From positions 1 to 45,733 of the forward strand of contig CADDYU010000013.1 of assembly GCA_902810705.1 (NCBI GenBank): a DNA stretch of 45,733 nt. The letters are read 5' to 3'. Both the position numbers and the translations under genes were made by a program. Below are positions 35,580 through 44,900 of the stretch, one piece after another. Under the pieces are notes generated by a model that did no database searches, had not been told where the DNA came from, and was given only the letters and a program-made list of their open reading frames with translations. Origin of the DNA: Methylococcaceae bacterium. Lineage in GTDB: Bacteria > Pseudomonadota > Gammaproteobacteria > Methylococcales > Methylococcaceae. Numbering within the stretch: the stretch's first letter is position 1; the number at the start of each line of letters is the position of its first letter.

Positions 35580-37291
35580 TGCTTTTTCTGCTGCGAAATT
35601 CCCGCTGGCTTTTGTCCCTGTCTATCCTGGCCGGCGTGTGCGGCGGATTGAGCGGTGCCGGTGTGATCGCCGTCATCAACATGGCCCTGGGCGAGGAACA
35701 GAAAAGGCTGGCCGGTTTGGGCTGGATTTACCTGGGACTTTGTGCGCTACTGCTGCTGACCCGGACTGCCTCGGCTTTCTTGCTGACGCGCCTTGGACAG
35801 CATGTGATTTTGACGTTGCGCCTGACACTGAGCCGGCGAATTCTGAATGTTCCCCTGATTCGTCTCCAGACGCTGGGACCGGCGCGGATTCTGGCCTGCC
35901 TGACCGAAGACGTCGCGACGCTGACGGAGGCGTTCCGGTGGCTGCCGGTGCTGTGCGTCAATGCCGCCATGGTGGCCGGTTGCCTCGCCTATTTGGGTTG
36001 GCTGTCCGGCGTGCTGCTGATTCCGGTGGGTACCATCCTGGCGGTAGGCGTGGGCAGCTTCCGCCTGATCACCGGGCGGGCCCTGCGCCGTCTGAGCGCC
36101 GCGCGGGAATACGATGATGTTCTGTACGACCATCTCCGCGGCCTGACCCAGGGGATCAAGGAACTCAAGCTGCACCGAGCGCGCCGCAAGGCGTTTGTCA
36201 CGGAGTGCCTGGAAACCACCGCGAGTCATTGCCGTCGCCATCACCTTTCGGGAATGGGCCTTTATATTCTGGCCGGCAACTGGGGCAACGGGTTGTTCTA
36301 CGCGCTGATCGGCCTGCTGCTGTTTGCCCTGGCTGCCGGGCAGAACCTGGCCGCCGATGCGCTGTACGGCTTTGGAATCAGCGTTCTTGAGCCTGTCGTT
36401 CGGCAGGATATTGCGCCCGCCGTCGTGCGGGGCTATTGCCTGACCATCCTGTACATGATGTTCCCGCTGAGCGTCTTGATGGATGGCTTGCCGGTTTTCG
36501 ACCGGGCCGGCATCGCTCTCAAAAAGATCGAAGCCCTAAGCGAAGAATCCGGCGAACCGAAAGCCGACATCCTGTACCGGCCGTTGCGTCTCACGCGGCC
36601 GACCACACTGGAACTGGTCGGCGTAACCCATCGTTACTACGGGGGGCGAGACGAACGCGGCTTCACCCTGGGGCCGATCGATCTGATCCTTCGTCCCGGC
36701 GAGTTGGTATTTCTGGTCGGCGGCAACGGTAGCGGCAAGACCACCCTGTCCTTGCTGCTGGTGGGCCTGTACTCGCCCGAGCAGGGCGAGGTCCGCTTGG
36801 GCGGACGGCGCATCAGCGAAGGCGGCCTCGAAAGCTACCGCCAACAATTTTCCGCCGTATTTTCCGATTTCTACCTGTTCGACAGCTTGCTGGGCTTCCG
36901 GGGCCGCGAACTGGATGCCGAGGCACGCGCTTATCTGGCAGGACTACAACTGGATCATAAGGTCCGGATCGAGAATGGCGAGTTTTCCACCGTGAATCTG
37001 TCGCAAGGCCAGCGCAAACGCCTGGCGCTCTTGGTGGCCTATCTCGAAGATCGTCCCTTCTACGTGTTCGACGAATGGGCTGCGGACCAAGACCCGGTAT
37101 TCAAGAAAATCTTTTATACGGAGATTTTAGCCTCGCTGAGAGCCAGAGGGAAAACTGTCGTCGTGATTACCCACGACGACGCCTATTTCCAGGTGGCCGA
37201 CCGCTGCCTCAAATTGGAGGAGGGAAGACTTACAGAAAATACCCGTTGCCGCACGGAAACGGGAAACGGCGCCCGGAACTTTCACGGGTAA
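35576..37291 (+). CDS. PvdE/SyrD-like ABC exporter (membrane and ATPase fused)
   Basis: This 571-residue half-transporter would export the peptide from cytoplasm to periplasm. About six membrane helices occupy residues 1-310, and the ATPase domain follows with Walker A VGGNGSGKTTLS, signature NLSQGQRKRLALLVAYL, Walker B FYVFDEWAADQDP (Asp-Glu-Trp, as in PvdE) and H-loop VVITHDD. The ATG overlaps the deacylase stop (ATGA), and a second ATG follows directly. Within the membrane region, FGISVLEPVVRQDIAP is coded by a gcctgtcgttcggcagg-type palindrome (36381-36407) and looks like a small in-frame insertion. It may hamper the last helices. Transport direction is inferred from family members. Confidence 0.92.
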   Translation: MMLFLLRNSRWLLSLSILAGVCGGLSGAGVIAVINMALGEEQKRLAGLGWIYLGLCALLLLTRTASAFLLTRLGQHVILTLRLTLSRRILNVPLIRLQTLGPARILACLTEDVATLTEAFRWLPVLCVNAAMVAGCLAYLGWLSGVLLIPVGTILAVGVGSFRLITGRALRRLSAAREYDDVLYDHLRGLTQGIKELKLHRARRKAFVTECLETTASHCRRHHLSGMGLYILAGNWGNGLFYALIGLLLFALAAGQNLAADALYGFGISVLEPVVRQDIAPAVVRGYCLTILYMMFPLSVLMDGLPVFDRAGIALKKIEALSEESGEPKADILYRPLRLTRPTTLELVGVTHRYYGGRDERGFTLGPIDLILRPGELVFLVGGNGSGKTTLSLLLVGLYSPEQGEVRLGGRRISEGGLESYRQQFSAVFSDFYLFDSLLGFRGRELDAEARAYLAGLQLDHKVRIENGEFSTVNLSQGQRKRLALLVAYLEDRPFYVFDEWAADQDPVFKKIFYTEILASLRARGKTVVVITHDDAYFQVADRCLKLEEGRLTENTRCRTETGNGARNFHG

Positions 37292-37324
37292 CGAACGGCA
37301 GCAAACTGATGTGGAAATGTCATC

Positions 37325-38755
37325 ATGAGACAAGAAGTTGCGGAATTAAAAACCGAATCTCTCTCTTCGGAACCCCCGACCGACGAAATATTTCCGGCGG
37401 CACGGTTGAAACGGAGAAGGCAGAATGAAGCCTTGGGTAACGCCTATTACCTGGATCGACAGATAGGCTTTGAATCCAATGCTCGAAGTTATCCGCGTAA
37501 GCTGCCCATCGCCATTCGCCGGGCCGAAGGCATTCATGTCGAAGATACCGACGGCCGCCGTTACATCGATTGCTTGGCGGGAGCCGGAGCCTTGACCCTC
37601 GGACATTACCATCCGGTGGTCGTGGAGGCAGTGCAGCGCGCGGTGGCCGATGGCGTGCCCTGGCAGACCCTGGATCTCACCACGCCGGTCAAGGATGCTT
37701 TCGTCGAGGAACTTTTCGAAAGCCTGCCGCAGGAATTCGCGAGATCAGCCCGCATTCAGTTCTGTGGTCCCTCCGGCGCCGATGCCGTGGAAGCGGCGCT
37801 CAAATTGGTCAAGACCGCTACCGGCCGGCGCTCCATTCTGGCTTTTCACGGGGCTTACCACGGCATGACACACGGCGCGCTGGGCTTGACCGGCGAAACC
37901 GCCCCTAAGCTGGCGGTCGGGGGACTCATGCCCGAGGTGCATTTCTTGCCTTATCCCTACGCCTATCGCTGCCCGTTCAATCTCGGTGGCGAGGCGACCT
38001 GGCGCGCTTCCGTCGCCTACATCGAGAGGCTGTTGGACGACACCAACAGCGGCATCGCGCCGCCCGCCGCGATGATCCTGGAAGCCGTGCAAGGGGAGGG
38101 CGGGGTGATTCCGGCACCGGACGCGTGGCTCCGGGAAATCCGGCGCATCACTAGCGAACGGGAAATTCCCTTGATCGTAGACGAAGTGCAGACCGGTGTG
38201 GGCCGCACGGGAGCGATGTATGCCTTCGAGCATGCCGGCATCCTGCCGGATGTGTTGGTGCTTTCGAAAGCGGTAGGCGGCGGACTGCCGCTTAGCGTGG
38301 CGGTCTACCACGAAAGTCTGGACCGCTGGGAGCCCGGCGCGCACGCCGGCACGTTTCGAGGCAACCAATTGGCCATGGCGGCGGGCGCCGCGACTCTGCG
38401 ATTCGTCAAGGAGCAGACGCTCGACCGCCATGCGGACGCGATGGGCGAGCGTTTAATGGCCCATCTGCTCCGTATCCAACGGGAGTCGCCTCATGTGGGC
38501 GATGTGCGGGGTCGGGGCTTGATGATCGGCGTCGAGATCGTGGATAAGCAAGCCGAGCCCGATCGTCTCGGTGCCCGCCCGCCTTGCCGCGAGCTGGCGC
38601 GCCGGATCCAGACGGGATGTCTCGACCGAGGTTTGATGCTCGAATTGGGTGGACGCCAGGGGAGCGTGGTGCGCTTCCTGCCGCCTCTGATCGTGACCGA
38701 GGACGATATCGACTGCATCGCCGCGATCTTCGAGGATGCGGTGCGGGCGGCCTAG
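37325..38755 (+). CDS. Diaminobutyrate-2-oxoglutarate aminotransferase (PvdH-like)
   Basis: This class III PLP-dependent aminotransferase of 476 residues would make L-2,4-diaminobutyrate from aspartate semialdehyde and glutamate. Family features are YLDRQIGFESNARSYPRKLP, GIHVEDTDGRRYIDCLAGAG, FCGPSGADAVEAALKLVKTA, FHGAYHGMTHGALGLTG, DEVQTGVGRTG, and the PLP lysine at residue 315 in LVLSKAVGGGLPLSVAV. It is close in layout to PvdH of pyoverdine loci. Its presence agrees with the acidic specificity pocket of A2 in the first synthetase. It starts 34 bases after the exporter gene and appears to end the biosynthetic run. Confidence 0.93.
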   Translation: MRQEVAELKTESLSSEPPTDEIFPAARLKRRRQNEALGNAYYLDRQIGFESNARSYPRKLPIAIRRAEGIHVEDTDGRRYIDCLAGAGALTLGHYHPVVVEAVQRAVADGVPWQTLDLTTPVKDAFVEELFESLPQEFARSARIQFCGPSGADAVEAALKLVKTATGRRSILAFHGAYHGMTHGALGLTGETAPKLAVGGLMPEVHFLPYPYAYRCPFNLGGEATWRASVAYIERLLDDTNSGIAPPAAMILEAVQGEGGVIPAPDAWLREIRRITSEREIPLIVDEVQTGVGRTGAMYAFEHAGILPDVLVLSKAVGGGLPLSVAVYHESLDRWEPGAHAGTFRGNQLAMAAGAATLRFVKEQTLDRHADAMGERLMAHLLRIQRESPHVGDVRGRGLMIGVEIVDKQAEPDRLGARPPCRELARRIQTGCLDRGLMLELGGRQGSVVRFLPPLIVTEDDIDCIAAIFEDAVRAA

Positions 38756-38963
38756 CCATCGGTCTTATGCGCTTGTATTTCCATGGTTCTGCAATCGAGG
38801 CGTGTGTCCGGGGTTTCACCGCCAGCCTGAGGATTTGCCGTACGCTTTCTTCCATCATCGCTCCGGAGCCGGCCGGACGCAGGCCCGTCTCGATCGCCGC
38901 CGGGATTGCGGGAAGGCGGCCATGATGAGCCTTCCCTAGTCCATGACGGCATTGATCCGATAG

Positions 38964-40349
38964 ATGCGAATGCAGATGTCAAACGGCCTCCGGCTAGGCT
39001 TGCTCTTTTTCTTATTGGCATTCGGCGGTTGCGGCACTGCTCCCGAGCGAGACGCGAGGGATGTGGGCGTGTCGCTTCCGTCCCATTGGACGGGGATTCA
39101 TGAGACGAGCCCAGCGGTTTCCGAACATTGGGTCGATGCGTTCGCCGATCCGGCGTTGAGTGCCTTGGTGCAGGAATCCCTGGCCGGCAACTACGATCTG
39201 AAAGCGGCGGCGGCGCGGGTGGACGCCGCCCGGGAACAGGCCCGCATCGACGGCGCCGGACGCTGGCCGCAGCTTTTCTTCGCACCGGGCTACGAGCGCG
39301 CCCGAGTGCGCAGCGCGGGCCTCGGCTCGACCGAATTCGGCGCTTTCGAAACCTTGTTCACGCTGGACTGGGAACTGGATGTGTGGGGTCGGATACGCGC
39401 TTTCCAGGAGGGTTCGATCCAAGCGGCCGCCGCCACTGAAGCCGATTTCCACGCCGCCCGCCTGTCCCTGGCGGCACGGACGGCGCAGGCCTATTTCGAG
39501 CTGGCCGAGGCCAGGCTTCAGGCCGAGGTCGCCGAACGATCGATTGAGGATCGGCGCATCATCGTCGATCTGGTACGCGGACGCTTCGCCCGGGGACTGG
39601 CCCGCGGCCTCGATCTGCGCCTCGCGCTCACCGATCTGGCCAACGCGGAAGCCCAGCTGGCAGCGGCGCGCAACCGGGTTCAAATCGTTACTCGCCTGCT
39701 GGAAGTGTTGCTGGGGCGCTATCCGGCGGCCGATCTGACGACCAAGGCGTCCTTGCCCGGTCCACCCGCGCCGGTGCCGGCGGGGATGCCCTCGGAACTG
39801 CTCGGGCGACGCCCCGACCTGATCGCCGCGTTCGATCGGCTGCGCGCCGCCGATTTCCGGGTGGAGAGCGCGCAAAAGGCCCTCCTGCCGCGTATCGCCC
39901 TGACCGCGACCGGAGGAACCCGCAGCCCCGCCCTGACCGAGCTGGTCGACCCCCGCGCTGCGGTCTGGAACGTCGCCATGGGCTTGCTCCAGGCGCTTTT
40001 CACCGGCGGGAGGCTCAAGGGCGAGATTCGGCTGAACCGCGCTTTGGCGGAGGAAGCGCTCAATCTGTACAAGAACACGGCGCTCAACGCCTTCCGCGAG
40101 GTTGAACAGTCGCTCGCGGCCGAGGAATGGCTAAGGGATCAGGAGCGGGCGCTCAGGGAAGCCGTCGAGCAGACCGAAGCGAGCCGGAAGCTGGCCGTCT
40201 ATGCCTATCGCCACGGCTTCATTGAAATCTTGACCTTGCTGGACAGTTATCGCAGCACCTTGAACGCGCAAAGCGCCCATCTCGCCGTCAAGCGGCAATT
40301 GCTCAGCAACCGCATTGAGCTGTATCTGGCCTTGGGCGGCGGTGTTTGA
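38964..40349 (+). CDS. Outer-membrane efflux lipoprotein (TolC/NodT family)
   Basis: This 461-residue outer-membrane channel belongs to a tripartite efflux system. The signal peptide ends in a lipobox (LLAFGGCG), so it is probably lipid-anchored. The two OEP repeats are visible, with NYDLKAAAARVDAAREQARI and FTLDWELDVWGRIRAF in the first and DLIAAFDRLRAADFRVESAQ in the second. Three in-frame ATGs stand within the first 15 bases of the ORF, so the exact start is uncertain. The preceding gap (38756-38963) holds no recognisable gene. It probably works with the fusion protein and RND pump that follow. Confidence 0.92.
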   Translation: MRMQMSNGLRLGLLFFLLAFGGCGTAPERDARDVGVSLPSHWTGIHETSPAVSEHWVDAFADPALSALVQESLAGNYDLKAAAARVDAAREQARIDGAGRWPQLFFAPGYERARVRSAGLGSTEFGAFETLFTLDWELDVWGRIRAFQEGSIQAAAATEADFHAARLSLAARTAQAYFELAEARLQAEVAERSIEDRRIIVDLVRGRFARGLARGLDLRLALTDLANAEAQLAAARNRVQIVTRLLEVLLGRYPAADLTTKASLPGPPAPVPAGMPSELLGRRPDLIAAFDRLRAADFRVESAQKALLPRIALTATGGTRSPALTELVDPRAAVWNVAMGLLQALFTGGRLKGEIRLNRALAEEALNLYKNTALNAFREVEQSLAAEEWLRDQERALREAVEQTEASRKLAVYAYRHGFIEILTLLDSYRSTLNAQSAHLAVKRQLLSNRIELYLALGGGV

Positions 40350-40362
40350 ATCACGTAAAACC

Positions 40363-41568
40363 ATGCTGAAAATCGTTCTCCCCGTTCTCGTCCTGTTGGC
40401 CGGCATCACCGGAGCCTGGGCCATCATTGCGAATCGCCCGGTGATCGAGTCCCAAGCCCCCCAGGCGGAACCGCCGCTGGTCTCGGTCATCCGGGCCGAA
40501 CCGCAGGCCGTCCGATTGAACGTTCATTCGCAAGGTATCGTCACGCCCCGCACCGAGATCGACTGGGTGGCGGAGGTGGCGGGCAAGGTCATCCGGCTCG
40601 ATCCGGACTTCGTCGCCGGGGGCTTTTTCGAGCCGGGCGAGGAACTCGTGAGCATCGATCCCCGCGATTACGATCAGGCCATTGTCGCCGCCGAGGCGCA
40701 CCTGGCGGAAACCCGGCGCCGGCTGGCCCAGGAGGAAGCCGAGGCCGAGCAGGCGCAGAGCGAGTGGCAGGCCCTCGGCGAAGGCCAACCCTCGCCGCTG
40801 ACCCTGCACGTACCGCAACTCGCCGAAGCCCGCGCCAAGCTGAAAGCGGCCGAGGCCGGTTTGGCCAAGGCCAGACTGCAACGCAGCCGCTGCGAACTCC
40901 GCGCCCCCTTCGCGGGCCGCGTGCGCAGCCGCCAGGTGGGCCTCGGGCAATACGTGCAGCCGGGCGAGAAACTGGCGCGCCTGTATGCCACTGACGTGGC
41001 CGAAGTCCGTCTGCCCGTAGCCACCGACCAACTGGCCTATCTCGATCTGGCTCTGGGGCGATCGAACGGCCAGGGCATGGTAGGATCCAAGGTGACTTTC
41101 ACGACCGAACTCGGCGGTACCGAGCAACGCTGGGAAGGCCGCATTATGCGCAGCGAAGGCACGGTCGACGAAGCGACCGGCCTTTTGCATCTGGTGGCCG
41201 AGGTCCGGGAACCGTATTCCCGAAAGTATCCCCAGCCCCTCTTGGCCGGATTGTTCGTCAAGGCGGAGATCGAAGGCCGCATCCAGGACCAGTTGTTCGT
41301 CCTGCCGCCAGGGGCAGTCAGTGCTGCCCAGGAAGCGATGCTGGTGGATGGCCACCAGAGGTTGCATATCCGGCGATTGGATGTGTTGCGCCACGAACCG
41401 GACCGGGTACTGGTGAAGAGTGGCTTGGCCGAAGGCGATCAAGTCGTCGTCTCGGGCGTTCAGGTGCCGGTGGAGGGAATGCGAGTGAGGCTGGAGGCGG
41501 GAGACTTGAGGCCTGAGACCGGAGAAAAAGTCGGAGGGATGATGCCGGATACGGGGAGAAGCCCATGA
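40363..41568 (+). CDS. RND-type membrane fusion protein (HlyD/AcrA family)
   Basis: The periplasmic adaptor is about 401 residues from MLKIVLPVLVLLAGITGAWA. The frame is open earlier, but this ATG gives the normal membrane anchor. It has the lipoyl halves (VAEVAGKVIRLDPDFVAGGF, RAPFAGRVRSRQVGLGQYVQ), a coiled-coil hairpin rich in Ala, Glu and Arg between them, and a beta-barrel domain. The last 27 residues (VRLEAGDLRPETGEKV onward) are coded by the left arm of palindromic repeat copy E, so the native C-terminus has been replaced or extended. It would link the pump encoded downstream to the outer-membrane channel. Confidence 0.9.
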   Translation: MLKIVLPVLVLLAGITGAWAIIANRPVIESQAPQAEPPLVSVIRAEPQAVRLNVHSQGIVTPRTEIDWVAEVAGKVIRLDPDFVAGGFFEPGEELVSIDPRDYDQAIVAAEAHLAETRRRLAQEEAEAEQAQSEWQALGEGQPSPLTLHVPQLAEARAKLKAAEAGLAKARLQRSRCELRAPFAGRVRSRQVGLGQYVQPGEKLARLYATDVAEVRLPVATDQLAYLDLALGRSNGQGMVGSKVTFTTELGGTEQRWEGRIMRSEGTVDEATGLLHLVAEVREPYSRKYPQPLLAGLFVKAEIEGRIQDQLFVLPPGAVSAAQEAMLVDGHQRLHIRRLDVLRHEPDRVLVKSGLAEGDQVVVSGVQVPVEGMRVRLEAGDLRPETGEKVGGMMPDTGRSP

Positions 41569-41614
41569 CCACGCATTGAACTCGTCTCCTCAAGCCACAG
41601 TCTTCAGTCTCAGG
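41487..41614. repeat. Palindromic repeat copy E, overlapping the fusion-protein 3' end
   Basis: The left arm (41487-41524, tgaggctggaggcgggagac and the following gaggcctgagaccggag) is read in frame as the fusion-protein tail. The right arm (41581-41614, ctcctcaagccacagtcttc onward) lies just before the four-helix-bundle gene. The stop codon falls in the spacer. Confidence 0.75.
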
Positions 41615-41622
41615 TTTTAACG

Positions 41623-41994
41623 ATGCGTGATCACAAGAAATTACGGGCATTCGAGGTGGCCGATGCGCTGGCTTTGGAGATCTATCGTGTTTCAGCGAAA
41701 TTTCCTAAAGAAGAACTCTACGGCTTAACTTCTCAGATACGACGCGCTGCGGTTTCGATCGCCTCCAATATCGTTGAGGGATGTGCCCGCCGTACTGAAG
41801 CGGATTATCTTCACTTTCTGAGCATAGCCTATGGTTCGGCCAGGGAATTGGAATACCAGCTATCCTTGGCGCATCGACTGGGATATCTGGCCACTTCTCA
41901 CTACGAGCCACTGAGGGATTCTTGCGAGGAAACCTGCAAGGTTCTCAGCGGCCTGATCAAAGCGCTCAGGACGCAGGGGTCCGATAGACCGTGA
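41623..41994 (+). CDS. Four-helix-bundle protein (S23 / 23S rRNA intervening-sequence type)
   Basis: This 123-residue protein has the hallmarks of the family first found in intervening sequences of bacterial 23S rRNA. It begins RDHKKLRAFEVADALALEIY, then LTSQIRRAAVSIASNIVEGC, HFLSIAYGSARELEYQLSLA and a final helix ending VLSGLIKALR. Molecular function is unknown. Relatives form pentamers that bind nucleic acid, and the Avd proteins of diversity-generating retroelements are homologous. It is embedded between efflux genes and flanked by palindromic repeat arms E and F. Its TGA overlaps the GTG start of the RND pump (GTGA). No clear ribosome site precedes its ATG. Confidence 0.9.
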   Translation: MRDHKKLRAFEVADALALEIYRVSAKFPKEELYGLTSQIRRAAVSIASNIVEGCARRTEADYLHFLSIAYGSARELEYQLSLAHRLGYLATSHYEPLRDSCEETCKVLSGLIKALRTQGSDRP

Positions 41995-44900
41995 AGCCGC
42001 AGTCTCCTTTTCCTCTCCAGCCTCAAGCCTCCGGTCTCAAGTCTCTCATAGCCTGGTTCGCTTCCAACCCGGTCGCCGCCAATCTCTTGATGCTGCTAAT
42101 CCTGTTCGGCGGAATCGGCAGCCTGATCGTCATGGACAAGGAGGTGTTTCCCCGATTTGCGCCCCATCAAGTCGAGATCAAGGCGGTTTATCCGGGCGCC
42201 GGGCCTTTGGAGATCGAGGAATCGGTGTGCATCCGTATCGAAGAGGCGGTTTACGATCTGCCGGGCGTCCAGCGGCTGAAATCGGAAATCAGGGAGGGCG
42301 AGTGTAAGGTGAATGTGGCGGTCTTGCCGGGGCACGACAAGGATCAGGTGATGAACGCGGTGCGCGGACGGGTCCAGTCCATTCAGCGACTGCCGAAGTC
42401 CCTTGAAAAGATCGAAGTACAGCCGGCTTATCGGGAGGGCGACGACGGGGTCATCTGGGTGGCGCTGCACGGCCCCACCGATCCGCTCACCCTCAAGGGG
42501 CTCGCCGAGCGGATCCAAGCCGATCTGGCGCGCCTGTCCGGCGTCACCCTGGCCTACAATTATTACGATACGCCCTACGAACTCGCCGTCGAGGTGTCAT
42601 CCGAAAGGCTGCGGCAACACCGGTTGTCCCTGCATGAGGTCGCCGAGGCGGTGCGGCGGGCCTCGCTGGACCTGCCGGGCGGACTGGTGAAGACCCGGGC
42701 CGGCGAACTCCTGCTGCGAGTCAACGGCCTGGCGAAAAACGGAGCCGCGGTGGGCGACCTGGTCCTGCGCACCAACCCGGACGGCACCCGCATACTGCTC
42801 CGCGACGTGGCCGTCATCAGGGACGGGTTGGAAGAACGCCTCTCGGAATGGCGTCACAACGGCGAAACCGCCCAAGGTTGGGAAATTCACGCCGAGCATG
42901 ACACGGTCGAGGTGGCCCGCCGGGTCAAGGCGTATGTCGAAGCGATGAGGGCGCAACTGCCGGAAGGACTGACGCTGATCACCTGGTGGGACGATTCGCA
43001 GGCTTATGAAGAACGAACTCAGACCCTGATTGAGGATGGCTTGAGCGGCTTCGTACTGGTGTGCGCGGTGCTGACCCTGTTCCTCAATCTCAAGGTGGCC
43101 TGGTGGGCGGGCGTCGGAATTCTCACCTCGGTGTTCGGCGCGCTCTGGCTGATGCCGCTGCTGGGCGTCTCGCTCAATATGCTGTCCCTGTTCGGCTTCC
43201 TGTTGGCCATGGGCATTCTGGTGGACGACGCCATTATCATCGGGGAGGCGGTGCATAAACGACAGGCTAACAATGAGGCCACAGACTTGAGGCTTGACGC
43301 TGAAGTAAGAAAGCAAGCGATAGCGGCGAATTTTTCTTCCTCTAGTCTCAAGTCTCCAGCCTCAAGCCTGTCTTCCGCCATTCAGGGCGCACGGGAAGTC
43401 GCCTTGCCGGTCGTTCTGGCGGTGCTGATCGCCCTGGTGGCTTTCCTGCCCGGCCTGTTTCTGCCCGGATGGGCAGGACAGATGATGCGTCCGATCTGCC
43501 TGGTGATGATTCTGACGCTGGTGTTTTCCCTGGTCGAAGCGCTCTTGATCCTGCCCGCGCATCTCGCCACTCCCGCTAAGTCCATTCCGCATGCCTCTCG
43601 CTTGGCAAGACTCCGTACAAGGCTCAACCGCGGTTTGGAGGCTTTCGTCCGGCGGATTTACGGGCCCTTCCTGGAAAAGGCGCTGGCGTGGCGCTATCTC
43701 GTTGTCGCCGGGTTTGCCGTATTGCTGATGGTGAGCGGCGCGCTGGTGGCGGGCGGTCATGTCCGGCTGTCGCTGCAGGCGGATGTCACCAAGGACAGCT
43801 TCTGGGCCGACCTGAAGCTGCCCCAGGATGCTCCCTATCGGGAAACGCTCGGGGCGGCGGAAAAAGTGGAGCAGGCCTTATTGGAGCTGCGCGATGAGAT
43901 AGATGGAAAGGAAAACGCCTCGGATAAACAAAGTGTCATCGTCGGCCTGGAAACGATGATTTGGGAGCACGGTGCCGGATTCTGGACCGAACTTTCGCCG
44001 GAAGGACGGCGGCGCATCGTGGTCGAGGAGTTCATCCGGGAATGGCGCCGGCGCATCGGCGACCTCGGACGCGCCAGAATCGATTTTCATTACAAGGAAG
44101 GCGATGTCGTCCCCTATGACATCGAGTTCGACCTCGGGGCGCCCGATCCGGCTCTCTTGATGCCTGCGGCCGAACAGCTCAAGCGCAAACTGGCCGCGTA
44201 TCCCGGCGTGTACGACGTGGTAGACTCCGCCGAACCCGGTAAACCCGAGATCCGGCTGCGCCTGAAGCCCGAAGCGGAGCGCTTGGGACTGCGCCTGGAA
44301 GATGTCGCCGAGCAAATTCGGCATGGCTATTACGGCGACGAGGTGCATCGGCTGCAGCGGGGGCGCAGCGAAGTCAAAGTCATGGTGCGTCTGCCCCGGA
44401 ACGAGCGTCAGTCTCTCGATGATCTCAAGGACCTACCGATCCGCCTGCCCAGCGGGGCGCAAGCGCCGCTCCGGACCTTGGCCAAGATCGACCTCGTGTC
44501 CGGCTACGCCAAACTGGTGCGGCAGGATCGGCGGCGGGTGCTGAAAGTGCAAGCGCGGGTCGATCCTAAAACGGCGGACGTCAATGCAATCTATGCCGAT
44601 CTAGAAGCCGGGGAGATCCCAGAATTGAAACGGCGCTTTCCCGGATTGGACGTGAGCTTGGGCGAGGAACGTCAGGAGCAGGAGGCGACCGTCCAGGCTT
44701 TGGCCTTCAATACTCTGATTGCCCTGGTGGTGATCTACGCGCTCATCGCCGTACCGTTCCGCTCCTATACCAAGCCCTTGATCTTCCTGCTGGCGGCGCC
44801 TATCGCCTGGTGCGGCGCAGTCTTGGCCCACTGGCTGGCCGGTCTGCCCTTATCCATGGAATCCCTGGTGGGCATGATCGCGGCCAGCGGCGTGGTGGTG

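Noticed and set aside
9113..38755. Pyoverdine biosynthesis locus
   Set aside because: PvdE-, PvdH-, PvdQ- and FpvA-like genes are present, but there is no PvdL-type chromophore synthetase, no ornithine hydroxylase and no thioesterase. The module order does not fit.
41623..41994. Avd protein of a diversity-generating retroelement
   Set aside because: The fold family is shared, but no reverse transcriptase and no template/variable repeat pair were seen in the window.
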